Both the position numbers and the translations under genes were made by a program. Below, in pieces: positions 7,971 through 17,168 of a DNA stretch of 64,000 bases. Below the pieces are notes generated by a model. That model made no database searches, was not told the DNA's origin, and saw only the letters and a list, made by a program, of their open reading frames with translations. The DNA lies in NCBI GenBank assembly GCA_025923075.1, contig JAICGN010000005.1, forward strand, positions 1 through 64,000. The letters run 5' to 3'. How positions within the stretch are numbered: the stretch's first letter is position 1; each line of letters opens with the position of its first letter. Origin of the DNA: Chitinophagaceae bacterium. GTDB lineage: Bacteria; Bacteroidota; Bacteroidia; Chitinophagales; Chitinophagaceae.

Positions 7971-8963
7971 ATGCCAATAGTGAATTCTGTGAAAAAATCA
8001 ACCCTCTCTTTCTTAACAATTGCTATTTTGCTTTTTTCATCGGTACAGGCATCATCACAAGTCATTTCTTCGGCCGATAAGAAAATACTGAGAATAAAAG
8101 AAGATTCGCTCCAGCAGATAGCCAGGTTTATGATCCTGGATTCACTCGAAGTAGGGCGGCTACTCGCCTACAAGGACTTTGTCCCCGTATTGCTTAGGGC
8201 ATTGAAAGTTAAGAACTCATTTTACTATCCTTTTGACTCTGTCCTTGGCATTTCCAAACTGTATGCACCTGACAGCAGTTTTCGAATCATAACCTGGTAC
8301 ATAGAAATTGATGATTACCGGGGGTATCAGAAAGGACTGATACAACACAATACAAAGGATGGTTCGTTAAAGCTGAATATCCTTTTTGATAATTCTGAGT
8401 GGGCCGATAATAAGCATTCGAAAATTTGCAGGGACACTAACTGGATCGGCGCTGTCTATTATAATATGATCAAAACGCAGCACCAGGGGAAAAACTATTA
8501 TACCCTTTTTGGAATTGACCGTGAGGGTCTCAGAAGCCAAAAGAAATGGATCGATGTATTATCATTCGATGAAAAAAAGAATCCGGTTTTTGGCGGTGGT
8601 TTTAGCTTTAAAGAAGATAGTATAATTAAACCGACACAATCACGCTTCAGCATTGAATACAAAAAAGAAGCAAGGACCTACGTGAATTACGAGCCGGAAT
8701 TAAAATTGATCTTATTCGATCATTTGATCTCGGAGACTGAAGAACCTGAGTTCCCGTGGACATTCGTTCCCGATGGGGACTATGAAGGCTTTAAATGGCA
8801 AAACGGACAATGGGTTCATGTTGACAAGGTATTTAATTATAAATTGGAAGATGGCCAGGCTCCTGTCGGCGATCAGCTGCTGGATTCTAAGGGAAATAAG
8901 AACGAAGAAAAATTAAAACAGAAGTCCGACGCAAATAAAGGCAAGAAACCGGGCGGTAATTAG
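7971..8963 (+). CDS. Conserved secreted protein of unknown function
   Basis: 330 residues with a signal peptide (KKSTLSFLTIAILLFSSVQASSQ, cleavage near residue 30) and a charged, low-complexity tail (about 295-330) rich in Lys, Asn and Gly. The middle is a beta-rich globular domain with conserved-looking stretches such as SFRIITWYIEIDDYRGYQ and WPFTFVP-like PEFPWTFVPDGDYEGFKW. I recognise it only as a Bacteroidota periplasmic or outer-membrane hypothetical protein; it is not a gliding GldN. It stands after the heptose cluster in the same direction and its 3' end overlaps the convergent DUF2304 gene by 4 bp. Confidence 0.75.
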   Translation: MPIVNSVKKSTLSFLTIAILLFSSVQASSQVISSADKKILRIKEDSLQQIARFMILDSLEVGRLLAYKDFVPVLLRALKVKNSFYYPFDSVLGISKLYAPDSSFRIITWYIEIDDYRGYQKGLIQHNTKDGSLKLNILFDNSEWADNKHSKICRDTNWIGAVYYNMIKTQHQGKNYYTLFGIDREGLRSQKKWIDVLSFDEKKNPVFGGGFSFKEDSIIKPTQSRFSIEYKKEARTYVNYEPELKLILFDHLISETEEPEFPWTFVPDGDYEGFKWQNGQWVHVDKVFNYKLEDGQAPVGDQLLDSKGNKNEEKLKQKSDANKGKKPGGN

Positions 8964-9301
8964 TCTTTCTCTTTCATCTCTTCAGCTTCTTCAAGGCTTT
9001 TATTTCTTACAAGCTCAGTAAATTTTTCCTCTATTTTTCTTAACCGGGAATAAAGTTTCAGGATAAGAAAAAATAAAAATAAAATAGCTGAATACAAGAG
9101 CAGGTTAGCGCCTTTGCTTACACCGACAAAATGTGCAATCGCATTTGTTGTCTCCGGAAAGAATGTAAAGAAAATTCCTCCTACGAAAAAAAGGCCGATC
9201 AGGATAATATCAAATAAACCACTACGCAATCGCATGTACATATAAATTGCGATCAGGGTAATGCATACCGTAAGAACTATCTGTATTATGTTTATGTTCA
9301 T
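8960..9301 (-). CDS. DUF2304 family membrane protein
   Basis: 113 residues. Three TM helices (about 4-22, 30-50, 67-90) precede a cytoplasmic coiled-coil-like tail (SRLRKIEEKFTELVRNKSLEEAEE). This is the DUF2304 pattern, commonly encoded beside polyprenyl-phosphate GT2 enzymes and presumed to assist them. The ATG overlaps the stop of the upstream GT2 gene (ATGA), so it is translationally coupled. Role inferred only from this pairing. Confidence 0.82.
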   Translation of the reverse strand: MNINIIQIVLTVCITLIAIYMYMRLRSGLFDIILIGLFFVGGIFFTFFPETTNAIAHFVGVSKGANLLLYSAILFLFFLILKLYSRLRKIEEKFTELVRNKSLEEAEEMKEKD

Positions 9302-9987
9302 CAGCGGAAAATTTTATGTAAAAAGATCTCAAAAAGAATTTTTATTCCGTCCTTGTTTTTCAACCCCTTGCCTTTCGAATAATCACTATAATGAATAGCA
9401 ACGGGGTATTCTGCATATTTAATTTTGTTCGCAGCAGTAAGCATCAATATCTCTACAGGATGAGCCATCCGGTTCTCTGTGATCTTTATTTTTTCAACGG
9501 CCTGTCTGGAAAATAGGCGCAATCCATTGAACGAATCACTCAGCAGGATGCCGGAAAAAAAATAATTTATATAGCGACCCAAATTCAAGGCAACGCTGCG
9601 TGAACGTGACACATTCGTTTTGGCGCCAGGTAGAAAACGCGAACCAAAAACAATGTCGGCATTTTCTTGCTCTAAAAACTCTACCATACCTGCTATATCA
9701 TTGCAATCATGCTGGCCGTCTGCATCAAAAGTCACAAAATATTTTGCGCCCTTCTTTTTGGAAAAATCAATCCCTGTCTGCAAGGCGGCGCCTTGTCCCA
9801 AATTAACACGGTGACGTAAATAATAAAGGGGTAAACCTGAGAGTTGCTTCCTTGAATTATCCCTGGAACAATCATCAACTATTACAACGCGATATCCCTT
9901 TGCAAGAACTTCTTCAACTGTTTGCCTTATGACACTGCCTTCGTTGTAACAGGGAATTATAACGAATATGGATTTGGTATCGGTCAA
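9301..9987 (-). CDS. GT2 glycosyltransferase (DPM1-like)
   Basis: 228 residues, single GT-A domain. It has IFVIIPCYNEGSVIRQTVEE at the N-terminus, VDDCSRDNS for nucleotide binding and FDADGQHD with the metal-binding DxD. No TM helices; membrane attachment may be supplied by the coupled DUF2304 partner. Likely makes polyprenyl-phosphate sugar for the GT39 enzyme encoded 21 bp upstream. Together the three minus-strand genes (GT39, GT2, DUF2304) form a lipid-linked sugar transfer operon. Confidence 0.88.
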   Translation of the reverse strand: MTDTKSIFVIIPCYNEGSVIRQTVEEVLAKGYRVVIVDDCSRDNSRKQLSGLPLYYLRHRVNLGQGAALQTGIDFSKKKGAKYFVTFDADGQHDCNDIAGMVEFLEQENADIVFGSRFLPGAKTNVSRSRSVALNLGRYINYFFSGILLSDSFNGLRLFSRQAVEKIKITENRMAHPVEILMLTAANKIKYAEYPVAIHYSDYSKGKGLKNKDGIKILFEIFLHKIFR

Positions 9988-10008
9988 TATTGGGTTTTTA
10001 AATTTGTT

Positions 10009-11556
10009 TCAATTGTCAAACAAAAGAAAGCAATGATTGATCTGTCCTGAAGGTTTTAAGTTTGACGTCCAGGAATATTTATTTTCATTTTTCAAATTAA
10101 GATAATCATTCACCCTGATCGCAAATTTACCACCTCTTGCTGTTGTATCCGCAACATAAACATCCGGATGCGATCTTAAATAACCTTCCAGCGCATAAAC
10201 ACCCTGACCAAAATCAAGATTGGAATCTGCCATCACTTTATAAGCATTCTTTTTAACAGGGATTAATTCGTTTGAATAAGAAATAAGATTGGGAAAAAAA
10301 TAATAGTAAGTAGCAACTGAATAGATCACAATCAGTCGTTGCAGTAATTTTGCTCTTTTTTGAAAGAAGGAAGTCGTAGCAAAAAAACCGCAAAGCACAT
10401 AAAGCGGGGGATAAACCATCAAGGCATGCCTGATCCCTATCTGTACATTATTTTGGGAACCCAGTACTAATAAAAAGTAAAAGATCAATCCCACTAGAAA
10501 AAGCATTGTGTTTGGATGCCCCTGTCTTTTCTTTCTTACAAACAGAAATGCAACAGCGCCGAAGAGGATCAACAAGGCTGTTAAAGGTGTTTTGAAAATA
10601 AAAACAACTAAATAATAATACCAGAAACCAGTGCCGGTCTTTTTTTGACCGACAATATAATTTGCATCAGAAACATTCGGATTACCCGCACCTAATTCAT
10701 TCATATATGTTGTCAGATCCAGGCCCTTAATATAGGGCGCCGGGAGCGGAAGAGGGAGCGAGCCAACAAAAGAACTTTGAAGCGCAGTAAATTTCTGACT
10801 CGACATATCAAATTCATCTAACCCTTTAGCAGGTTTATTAAAAAGAAATCCAACGTTAATAAGGAATAGCACCACAATTCCCAATACGATTAAGCGAATC
10901 GAATTCCATCCTATTCTTTTGATCAGCGATCCTCTTTTTATCAAAACAAAAAAAGAAACAATACCAAAGAAAATAATGAGATGAAGCATTGAATACTTTA
11001 CAAGTTGCGCCAGTCCCAGACTAATGCAGAAGGCAAGAAAATTCAATCCGTTTGATTTTTTTATAAACCTCCAATAAAAATAGGCTGTCGAAACAGTGAA
11101 CAATGCTGCGTATGCATCTGTCGTTAAAAGTGCTCCATGCCCGTTCAGGTTCGGACAAAAAACAAATAAGAATAAAGACAACAATGCGGCATTTTCACCA
11201 AACAATTGCTTTGACCAGGTATAAATAAAAAAGCCTGTAAGGAGGCAAACGATCAGTGTAACGTAGCGGCCATTCATAATATCACTAAAGCCGCCATCAG
11301 TTTTTTGTAATTCCGGATCTATAATTTGCTGGAAAGCTCTTGGGATTGCATTTACTCCGGATACAGGCATAGTGCTCGCGTCGTCAAATGGAAAGATCTT
11401 ATCCGTTTCCTTCATCAATACCCTTTTGCCATAGCTCCAGTGATCCATTTCATCGTACGTAACCGAGTTGCGGGGAATAGCGATAAGCCCATTTATGAGA
11501 TAAATGGCAAACAAAAAGATCACTAAATAGAAATGCTTTCCCCTTTTGTGCAGCAT
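10009..11556 (-). CDS. GT39/ArnT-like membrane glycosyltransferase
   Basis: About 515 residues with roughly ten or more TM helices and the catalytic acidic pair in the first periplasmic loop (RNSVTYDEMDHWSYGKRVL), typical of the PMT/ArnT GT-C superfamily that uses polyprenyl-phosphate sugars. A longer frame reaches 11616, but it runs through the lepA terminator hairpin (11581-11600). I therefore start at the ATG at 11554-11556, which begins MLHKRGKHFYLVIFLF. It works with the downstream GT2 and DUF2304 genes. The sugar acceptor cannot be predicted. Confidence 0.85.
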   Translation of the reverse strand: MLHKRGKHFYLVIFLFAIYLINGLIAIPRNSVTYDEMDHWSYGKRVLMKETDKIFPFDDASTMPVSGVNAIPRAFQQIIDPELQKTDGGFSDIMNGRYVTLIVCLLTGFFIYTWSKQLFGENAALLSLFLFVFCPNLNGHGALLTTDAYAALFTVSTAYFYWRFIKKSNGLNFLAFCISLGLAQLVKYSMLHLIIFFGIVSFFVLIKRGSLIKRIGWNSIRLIVLGIVVLFLINVGFLFNKPAKGLDEFDMSSQKFTALQSSFVGSLPLPLPAPYIKGLDLTTYMNELGAGNPNVSDANYIVGQKKTGTGFWYYYLVVFIFKTPLTALLILFGAVAFLFVRKKRQGHPNTMLFLVGLIFYFLLVLGSQNNVQIGIRHALMVYPPLYVLCGFFATTSFFQKRAKLLQRLIVIYSVATYYYFFPNLISYSNELIPVKKNAYKVMADSNLDFGQGVYALEGYLRSHPDVYVADTTARGGKFAIRVNDYLNLKNENKYSWTSNLKPSGQINHCFLLFDN

Positions 11557-11574
11557 GATGCAATATAGTTTAAA

Positions 11575-11600
11575 CAAAAAAGGCATCATAACTGATGCCT
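11575..11600 (-). terminator. lepA rho-independent terminator
   Basis: On the minus strand AGGCATC and GATGCCT form a perfect 7-bp stem with a 6-base loop, followed by TTTTTTGTTT. It is placed 57 bp after the lepA stop. It overlaps the N-terminal extension of the GT39 frame, which argues for the shorter GT39 start. Confidence 0.8.
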
Positions 11601-11625
11601 TCAACAATTTATTCACTATTCACCT

Positions 11626-11641
11626 CCCGATAATTATCGGG
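11626..11641. repeat. Perfect 16-bp palindrome
   Basis: CCCGATAATTATCGGG, perfectly self-complementary, lies between the lepA stop codon and its terminator. Such CCCGATAnnTATCGGG palindromes recur in Bacteroidota intergenic DNA. No function can be assigned. Confidence 0.5.
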
Positions 11642-11656
11642 CGACCATTCACGAAA

Positions 11657-13450
11657 TCAATCATCCAACTTCAACACCGCCAAAAACGCTTCCTGTGGTA
11701 CTTCCACTGTTCCGATCTGGCGCATACGTTTCTTTCCCTCTTTTTGCTTTTCCAACAATTTACGCTTACGGCTTACGTCACCACCATAACATTTAGCGGT
11801 AACATCTTTTCTCATTGCCGAGATATTTTCACGTGCAATGATCTTAGCGCCGATCGCTGCCTGAATAGTAATCTGGAATTGCTGGCGGGGAACGAGCTCT
11901 TTTAGTTTCTCACAAAGCTTTCTTCCAAAATCCTGTGCACGGCTGCGATGTATCAATGCACTCAATGCATCCACTTTATCACCATTCAACAAAATATCCA
12001 TTTTCACAATATCACTTTCACGATAACCGATAGGATGATAATCAAAAGAAGCATAGCCACGGGTTTGGGATTTTAATTTATCATAGAAATCAAAAACGAT
12101 CTCGGTCAATGGCATTTCAAATAACAGCTCAACCCTCGTCGGGGTAAGGTAATGCTGGTTGATAAGAATTCCTCTTTTGCCCAAACACAGCGTCATGATA
12201 TTTCCAATATATTCAGGTTTTGAAATTATCTGGGCCTTGATATAAGGTTCTTCAATTCGTTCTGTCTTTACAGGATCAGGAAACTCAGTGGGATTATTTA
12301 CAGTTACCTGCTCGCCTTTTGTAGTATAAGCAATAAACCCAACGTTAGGGACCGTAGTGATCACCGTCTGGTCAAACTCTCTTTCCAAACGTTCCTGAAT
12401 AATTTCCATGTGCAGCAATCCCAGGAAACCACAACGGAAGCCAAAACCTAATGCCTGTGATGTTTCTAATTCATACGTTAATGAGGCGTCATTCAATTGC
12501 AGCTTATCCATACAGTCACGCAGCTCTTCAAAATCGTCTGTGTCCACGGGGAAGATGCCCGCAAACACCATTGGCTTCACATCTTCAAAACCCTGTACCA
12601 TTTGCGGATTAGGATTTGAGGCGATAGTAATAGTATCTCCCACTTTTACTTCCTTGGCCACTTTAATACCCGTAATAATATAGCCAACATCACCACAATT
12701 CACTTCCGGTCTTTCTGACATCTTCAATTTGAGAACTCCCACTTCATCTGCTTCATATTCCTGGTCGGTAGAAACAAACTTTACAGTATCCCCCTTTTTT
12801 ATTTTGCCATTCAATATGCGATAGTAAACAATGATGCCGCGAAAAGAATTGAACACACTGTCGAAGATCAATGCCTGCAGCGGCGCATCAGGATCGCCCT
12901 TAGGAGCGGGAATTCTATCTACAATTGCATCCAAAATTTCGGGCACACCTAATCCTGTTCTTGCGCTTGCCAATAGTATCGCTTCGGGTTTACAACCTAC
13001 AAGATCAATGATCTGATCCCTCACTTCATCCACCATTGCACCGTCCATATCAATTTTATTGATGACAGGAATGATCTCAAGATCATTTTCAATAGCGAGG
13101 TATAAATTGCTGATGGTCTGCGCCTGGATACCCTGTGTCGCATCTACCAGCAGCAGGCATCCTTCACAGGCAGCCAGTGCCCGGCTCACTTCATAGCTAA
13201 AGTCCACATGACCGGGCGTATCGATCAGGTTCAGGATATATTCCTTACCATCATTGTGTTTATAATTGATCTGAATCGCATGGCTTTTAATGGTAATTCC
13301 TTTCTCTCTTTCAAGGTCCATATCATCAAGCACCTGGTCCATCATATCGCGGTCGCTGATGGTCCCTGTGCTTTGTAATAGCCGGTCAGCCAGGGTGGAT
13401 TTGCCATGGTCAATATGTGCAATAATGCAAAAATTACGGATGTTCTTCAT
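11657..13450 (-). CDS. lepA: Elongation factor 4 (LepA)
   Basis: 597-residue translational GTPase. Motifs G1 [13 protein letters not shown], switch I around [11 protein letters not shown]3 DTPGHVDF and G4 NKIDMDGA are all present, followed by the EF-G-like domains. The LepA-specific C-terminus is present ([24 protein letters not shown]). It back-translocates or remodels stalled ribosomes under ionic or cold stress. The frame extends four codons upstream to a TTG, but the ATG at 13448-13450 ([16 protein letters not shown]) matches the family start. Normal length. A partial GGGG/CCCC palindromic element abuts the start codon. Confidence 0.97.
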   Translation of the reverse strand: MKNIRNFCIIAHIDHGKSTLADRLLQSTGTISDRDMMDQVLDDMDLEREKGITIKSHAIQINYKHNDGKEYILNLIDTPGHVDFSYEVSRALAACEGCLLLVDATQGIQAQTISNLYLAIENDLEIIPVINKIDMDGAMVDEVRDQIIDLVGCKPEAILLASARTGLGVPEILDAIVDRIPAPKGDPDAPLQALIFDSVFNSFRGIIVYYRILNGKIKKGDTVKFVSTDQEYEADEVGVLKLKMSERPEVNCGDVGYIITGIKVAKEVKVGDTITIASNPNPQMVQGFEDVKPMVFAGIFPVDTDDFEELRDCMDKLQLNDASLTYELETSQALGFGFRCGFLGLLHMEIIQERLEREFDQTVITTVPNVGFIAYTTKGEQVTVNNPTEFPDPVKTERIEEPYIKAQIISKPEYIGNIMTLCLGKRGILINQHYLTPTRVELLFEMPLTEIVFDFYDKLKSQTRGYASFDYHPIGYRESDIVKMDILLNGDKVDALSALIHRSRAQDFGRKLCEKLKELVPRQQFQITIQAAIGAKIIARENISAMRKDVTAKCYGGDVSRKRKLLEKQKEGKKRMRQIGTVEVPQEAFLAVLKLDD

Positions 13451-13452
13451 GT

Positions 13453-13480
13453 AGACCCCCAAACCCCTAAAGGGGAGTAT
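13453..13480. repeat. Partial copy of the palindromic element
   Basis: GACCCCCAAACCCCTAAAGG followed by GGAGT closely matches the reverse complement of the right end of the element at 6519-6641 (about 6608-6634). It forms a short CCCCTAAAGGGG hairpin only 2-3 bp upstream of the lepA ATG, where it will shape the mRNA 5' leader. The other end of the element is not evident. Confidence 0.5.
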
Positions 13481-13502
13481 TTAGGTGCTTAAAAATTGGT
13501 GG

Positions 13503-13510
13503 CGAAGGTA
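13503..13510 (-). promoter_or_regulatory. Probable lepA -7 element
   Basis: On the minus strand TACCTTCG matches TAnnTTTG at seven of eight positions. It lies about 53 bp upstream of the lepA ATG. A convincing -33 TTG was not located. Confidence 0.35.
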
Positions 13511-13646
13511 ACGAAAAGCGACGAGAGAGAAGGGATTATGTACCGGGCATTTGAGCCTTGATTGGGCTGTCGTTGCGGCGCTCCGTTAAGGGGTTCGGTA
13601 ATTCTATTAAACTTTCTTATTTTGACTATTAATAACGACAACCACT

Positions 13647-13745
13647 ATGTATATCGATGAATTAAATATCATCATAAGATGTTTTGAAAAACAGGTTATA
13701 AATTCTTCAAACAAAAAATTGAAACTAGACAGTTTATGCGAATAA
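13647..13745 (+). CDS. Possible 32-residue leader ORF
   Basis: A short frame starting MYIDELNIIIRCFEKQ that ends 10 bp inside the start of the TonB-domain gene; its TAA overlaps ATGCGAATAA. This arrangement allows translational coupling. No recognisable domain. The initiation context is not remarkable, so this is a candidate only. Confidence 0.25.
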   Translation: MYIDELNIIIRCFEKQVINSSNKKLKLDSLCE

Positions 13746-14503
13746 TCTTTTCCATTTTATTTTTCTATGGCTTATACCCCGCTTTTTCCCAGAAATCAAA
13801 CAATGTGACCGACACCTACTACGCATTTGACACTAACTGGAAACCCTCCTCATTAGAAAATGCTACCTACTTGTCTTTGGTTAGAAAATCAAATGATACA
13901 ACATATCGATGGTATAATTATAATATTGATGGCCCTCTTTTCAGCGTAGAAACGTACGAGGATGATAGTTATTCCATTCTGAATGGTTTTGTTGCTTATT
14001 ATGATAAAGATGGCATGATAGACTCTTCAGGCTATGTAAAAAAAGGTAAGCGGGACAAAACCTGGTATTTCTACACGGATACTTTATCAATTATTTTTCA
14101 AAAAGATTATGAAGACGGAAAACTTATAAGAACAATTGATCTTGAATCAAAAAGAAAAGAAGATTCATCCAACGAAAAAATACCGGAAGGGTTTGAGGAA
14201 GTGGAGAAGGAAGCCGATTTTAAAGGCGGTGTAAAATCATGGGTAAAATATTTAGAAAAAAATCTTCAATTTCCCAAAAGGGCTGAAAACCTTAGGAAGT
14301 CCGGACAGGTTATGATTGGTTTTGCAGTGGATACCGATGGCAGCACGAAGGAATTATTCATTGTAAAATCCGTCGAATTATCTTTGGATATGGAGGCATG
14401 GAGGTTAATAGAAATTTCCCCCAAATGGGATCCTGCTGTTCAGAAGGGTAAAAATGTAAAAGCTTACCGTAGACAACCTATCACTTTTGCTTTTAGTGAT
14501 TAA
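13736..14503 (+). CDS. Secreted TonB C-terminal-domain protein
   Basis: 255 residues with a signal peptide (MRIIFSILFFYGLYPAFSQ), a central beta-rich region resembling MORN/toxin-antitoxin-like repeats (GFVAYYDKDGMIDSSGYVKKGKRDKTW) and a C-terminal TonB-like domain. That domain includes VKSWVKYLEKNLQFPKRA, GQVMIGFAVDTDGS and IEISPKWDPAVQKGK. It lacks an N-terminal TM anchor and proline-rich spanner, so it is not a classical energy transducer. It is more likely a periplasmic protein that reuses the TonB fold, a common Bacteroidota type. Monocistronic, with an overlapping short upstream frame. Confidence 0.8.
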   Translation: MRIIFSILFFYGLYPAFSQKSNNVTDTYYAFDTNWKPSSLENATYLSLVRKSNDTTYRWYNYNIDGPLFSVETYEDDSYSILNGFVAYYDKDGMIDSSGYVKKGKRDKTWYFYTDTLSIIFQKDYEDGKLIRTIDLESKRKEDSSNEKIPEGFEEVEKEADFKGGVKSWVKYLEKNLQFPKRAENLRKSGQVMIGFAVDTDGSTKELFIVKSVELSLDMEAWRLIEISPKWDPAVQKGKNVKAYRRQPITFAFSD

Positions 14504-14567
14504 TATAAAATTTACTTTTTATGTCTTACGCATTTGGTGGTTTGTCGTCTCTCAATGGCGAAACGAT

Positions 14568-14825
14568 CTAACCCTTATTTATATTGATTGACAGTTTACC
14601 CGGAGCACTAACAGAAATATTATAGTCTGATCTTTTTTCTTCCCACAATAATTGTTTTTGTATCCTCTCTAATGAGTCCTTGCAGTTTTTATATTCGCCG
14701 GGATATCGTTCTCCTCTCAGGAGGACCTTGATGAACTGCCGGGTCTGTTCTGTAAACCGATCGATCAACACCGACTTGTATATTTTTTTATAGAACATAG
14801 GATCAATTTTCTTCCTAAAAAACAA
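14568..14825 (-). CDS. Small hypothetical protein
   Basis: 85 residues, basic, no signal peptide or TM. It contains RFTEQTRQFIKVLLRGERYPGEYKNCKDSLERIQKQLLWEEKRSD, which looks helical, and a short beta C-terminus (ISVSAPGKLSININ). A second possible start is the Met at residue 10. Not recognised. The frame fills the space between the TonB-domain gene and the ferritin-like gene and has protein-like composition. Confidence 0.45.
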   Translation of the reverse strand: MFFRKKIDPMFYKKIYKSVLIDRFTEQTRQFIKVLLRGERYPGEYKNCKDSLERIQKQLLWEEKRSDYNISVSAPGKLSININKG

Positions 14826-14945
14826 ACACTGTGCAAGAAATGGTTAAGACGCTCAGAACTTTGATAAACAATTAATTGTCAATCAAATGGAAGAATAATT
14901 TTCCTTATTATTCCAGGCCATTCCTCCAGATTTGTGAGAAAAACA

Positions 14946-14969
14946 AAGCCGGGTTATTAACCCCGGCCT
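14946..14969 (-). terminator. Terminator of the YciF-like gene
   Basis: On the minus strand GCCGGGGTTaataACCCGGC forms a GC-rich hairpin followed by TTTGTTTTTC. It lies 26 bp after the stop of the 14995-15588 gene. Confidence 0.75.
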
Positions 14970-14994
14970 TGGCTTATACAGTCCTACATGTCGT

Positions 14995-15588
14995 CTATGC
15001 TTTTTCAGTTTCCTGTTCTGCTTCCCAATTGATATTATTTTCTGCTATTTCGGTGAGTAATTCATCTGTTTCCTTTTCCTCTTCCAGCGTTTCATTTAAC
15101 AGATCGGCGGCTTCATCAAGACCCATCGTAGTTGCTATTTGTGCAAGACCGCCATAGGTTGCTATTTCATAATGTTCAACTTTTTGAGCAGCCATTATGA
15201 TTCCAACATCACGTGTCATGCTTCCATCCTCGGTTTCTTCTATTATAGATTCCCCTTCTTTTATTAAGCCTTCCATAGCATCGCACTTTTTAGCCTGCGC
15301 CTTTTTACCAATCAGTTCAAAAACCTGTTCAAGGCGTTTTACCTGCGTTTCGGTTTGTGCTAAATGTTCCTCGATTGCATTCTTCAATTCTTCTGTCGTT
15401 GCCGCTTCCTGCATTTTCGGCAATGCCTTCGTCAAGCTTTTTTCAGCCCAGTAAATATCTTTTAAAGAATCTTCAAAGAACTTTTGAAGTTGTGAATTTG
15501 TTTGCTGCTTACTTGCATTACGGTCTTTTGTTTTACCATTTGCGGCCTTAGACTTTTCTGTGTTTTTATTTTTTGTGTTTGGCATCAT
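14995..15588 (-). CDS. Ferritin-like DUF892 (YciE/YciF) protein
   Basis: 197 residues. A low-complexity Lys/Asn N-terminus (about 30 residues) precedes a four-helix ferritin-like DUF892 domain. The domain has acidic/His metal-ligand-like positions in FEDSLKDIYWAEKSL, EEHLAQTETQVKRLEQVF, MAAQKVEHYEIATYGGL and NETLEEEKETDELLTEIA. The family is stress-induced in many bacteria, but its chemistry is not established. Upstream (15635-15649) lies a sigma-54-like TGGCATATCGTTTGT box placing the transcript start about 35 nt before ATG. A terminator follows the gene. Confidence 0.88.
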   Translation of the reverse strand: MMPNTKNKNTEKSKAANGKTKDRNASKQQTNSQLQKFFEDSLKDIYWAEKSLTKALPKMQEAATTEELKNAIEEHLAQTETQVKRLEQVFELIGKKAQAKKCDAMEGLIKEGESIIEETEDGSMTRDVGIIMAAQKVEHYEIATYGGLAQIATTMGLDEAADLLNETLEEEKETDELLTEIAENNINWEAEQETEKA

Positions 15589-15634
15589 TGATCTTTTTTA
15601 GTTATTGTATTTGTTTATTAAGAATCATATGGAA

Positions 15635-15649
15635 ACAAACGATATGCCA
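15635..15649 (-). promoter_or_regulatory. TGGCAT box of the YciF-like gene
   Basis: TGGCATATCGTTTGT on the minus strand: a -24 GG and, ten bases on, GT in place of the -12 GC of sigma-54 promoters. One of fifteen related boxes in the window. Confidence 0.5.
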
Positions 15650-15825
15650 TGGGGTAAATGCGCAGTGTAGAGCAATAAAAGGATTACTTAATGATACTTT
15701 GAAACAGTCTGTAAGATTTATTGATATTAATGGGCAAAAGCTGCCTCAAGAGTTATTGTGTTCACTAAGGAATCTGTTGTTGTAACAAAGCCTTGTAATG
15801 ATTGAATTAGTAATAAAACGAAAAA

Positions 15826-15849
15826 TGCCCCGGCTTTATGACCGGGGCA
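15826..15849 (-). terminator. Terminator of lipoprotein A
   Basis: On the minus strand TGCCCCGG / CCGGGGCA forms an 8-bp stem with an 8-base loop, followed by TTTTTCG. It lies 28 bp after the stop of the 15877-16326 gene. Confidence 0.8.
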
Positions 15850-15876
15850 ACTTCAAATCGAAGCTTTTCAATTTCT

Positions 15877-16326
15877 TTAGTGTTGAAATCTCCTGATATA
15901 TTTCACGGGTTGGCCCTGAGAGTTCTGATCGATGTAATATACTTCAAGGATGTTCTCATCCAATTTATTGATCTTTTCAGGTGCGGCAAAAATGGCAAGC
16001 TCTGTTCCGTTGTTAGAAAAAGCCCATCCAAAATCAATCGTGGGTGGTTCTCCGGCACTGCATTGAAGGGTGCCACCCGCATAAACACCAGTACCATTGG
16101 CATTGAATGTATATACATCATCAGTTTCACATTCTAACATGCCGTTTTCAGCTCCTTCAATGATTCCGTTATTATTTTCATCCAGGCCATACATTTCGAA
16201 TTTCCATGATTTTTGAGTAAGTAGTTCTGTTTGCGATTTCGCGGTGTTATCTGTCTTACTACAGGATACACAGATGATAGACAAAAAAAGGCCGATTGTA
16301 ATAGACCTTAAAGCAATTGTTTTCAT
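15877..16326 (-). CDS. Lipoprotein with EF-hand-like loop, paralogue A
   Basis: 149 residues. The lipoprotein signal (SIICVSC, lipobox Cys about residue 22) is followed by a lipocalin-like beta domain. A canonical calcium-loop pattern DENNNGIIEGAE (D1, N3, N5, G6, I8, E12) precedes two conserved Cys that could pair. The C-terminus (ELAIFAAPEKINKLDENILE) is nearly identical in paralogues B (18708-19151) and C (22107-22571). Calcium binding is inferred from the loop only. The gene shares about 100 bp of upstream sequence with B and C, including a TGGCATGATATTT box. Confidence 0.8.
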   Translation of the reverse strand: MKTIALRSITIGLFLSIICVSCSKTDNTAKSQTELLTQKSWKFEMYGLDENNNGIIEGAENGMLECETDDVYTFNANGTGVYAGGTLQCSAGEPPTIDFGWAFSNNGTELAIFAAPEKINKLDENILEVYYIDQNSQGQPVKYIRRFQH

Positions 16327-16358
16327 TTAGGGTTGGGTTTTAAATTTGCATAGTAAGT

Positions 16359-16373
16359 CGAAATATCATGCCA
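16359..16373 (-). promoter_or_regulatory. TGGCAT box of lipoprotein A
   Basis: TGGCATGATATTTCG on the minus strand, about 33 bp before the ATG. Preceded by conserved blocks ACGGATTTTTT and AGGGGAAATAG also seen upstream of paralogues B and C. Confidence 0.5.
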
Positions 16374-16607
16374 ACCAAGGGCTAAAAAATCCGTTAATGA
16401 GCCCTATTTCCCCTTGGTATTAATATCTAATTACGCTCGACAATTTCCGAGTCGGGTAATTACCAGGAAAAGTAAAACTGAGAGATAGAGAGAAATGGGA
16501 ATCTCCACCCTGCAGGGCCCGGAGACCGCCTGCAACTTATTCAATGGACGAATTCCCTCTTTGCAAATGATTGTATCTTGCCAGAACTTACATCAAACAA
16601 CTGAATT

Positions 16608-17066
16608 ATGAAACGGCATTCAGTGATCTTTTTACCATTATCAATACTGCTCTCCTGTTCATCTCCTGACACCCGCAATAAGAATAACGCCCAAAATGAC
16701 AATGCGAGACAGGAAATAGAAAAAGCAGAAAAAGATTTCCAACAGATGGCAGCTGATAAAGGCATTGTTGAAGCATTTTATTTTTTTGCTGATTCAAATG
16801 CAACCATAAAAAGACAAAATGATACATTGATACACGGCAAGGAAGCGATCAAAAATTTTTACTCCACTCCATTTTATCAGAAAGCAACCGTTAAATGGTC
16901 GCCGGATTTTATACAAGCTTCCGAAAACGGAGATATGGGTTATACTTATGGTAAATATGTTTGGTCATCTACAGATTCTACGGGTAAACCCATAAGTTTT
17001 ACCGGCGTTTTTCATACGGTTTGGAAAAGGCAGGTTGACGGAAGCTGGAAATATGTATGGGATTGA
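16608..17066 (+). CDS. NTF2-like (DUF4440) lipoprotein
   Basis: 152 residues. Lipoprotein signal with lipobox LLSCSS (Cys about residue 17), a helical linker, then a SnoaL/DUF4440 cone-shaped domain: EAFYFFADSNATIKRQNDTLIHGKEAIKNFY, GYTYGKYVWSS and the typical ending VWKRQVDGSWKYVWD. Such domains bind small ligands or act as mini-enzymes; the ligand is unknown. Exported and membrane-anchored. It is divergent from lipoprotein A with a 281-bp shared upstream region. Confidence 0.85.
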   Translation: MKRHSVIFLPLSILLSCSSPDTRNKNNAQNDNARQEIEKAEKDFQQMAADKGIVEAFYFFADSNATIKRQNDTLIHGKEAIKNFYSTPFYQKATVKWSPDFIQASENGDMGYTYGKYVWSSTDSTGKPISFTGVFHTVWKRQVDGSWKYVWD

Positions 17067-17168
17067 ATCAAAATGTCATGGCCCTACGAAATGCGTTGGA
17101 GGAAACACGCTGACCACTTTTGCAATTCTTGCTTCATCATTACACTGGCGCTCCTGAACTTTTTATTT

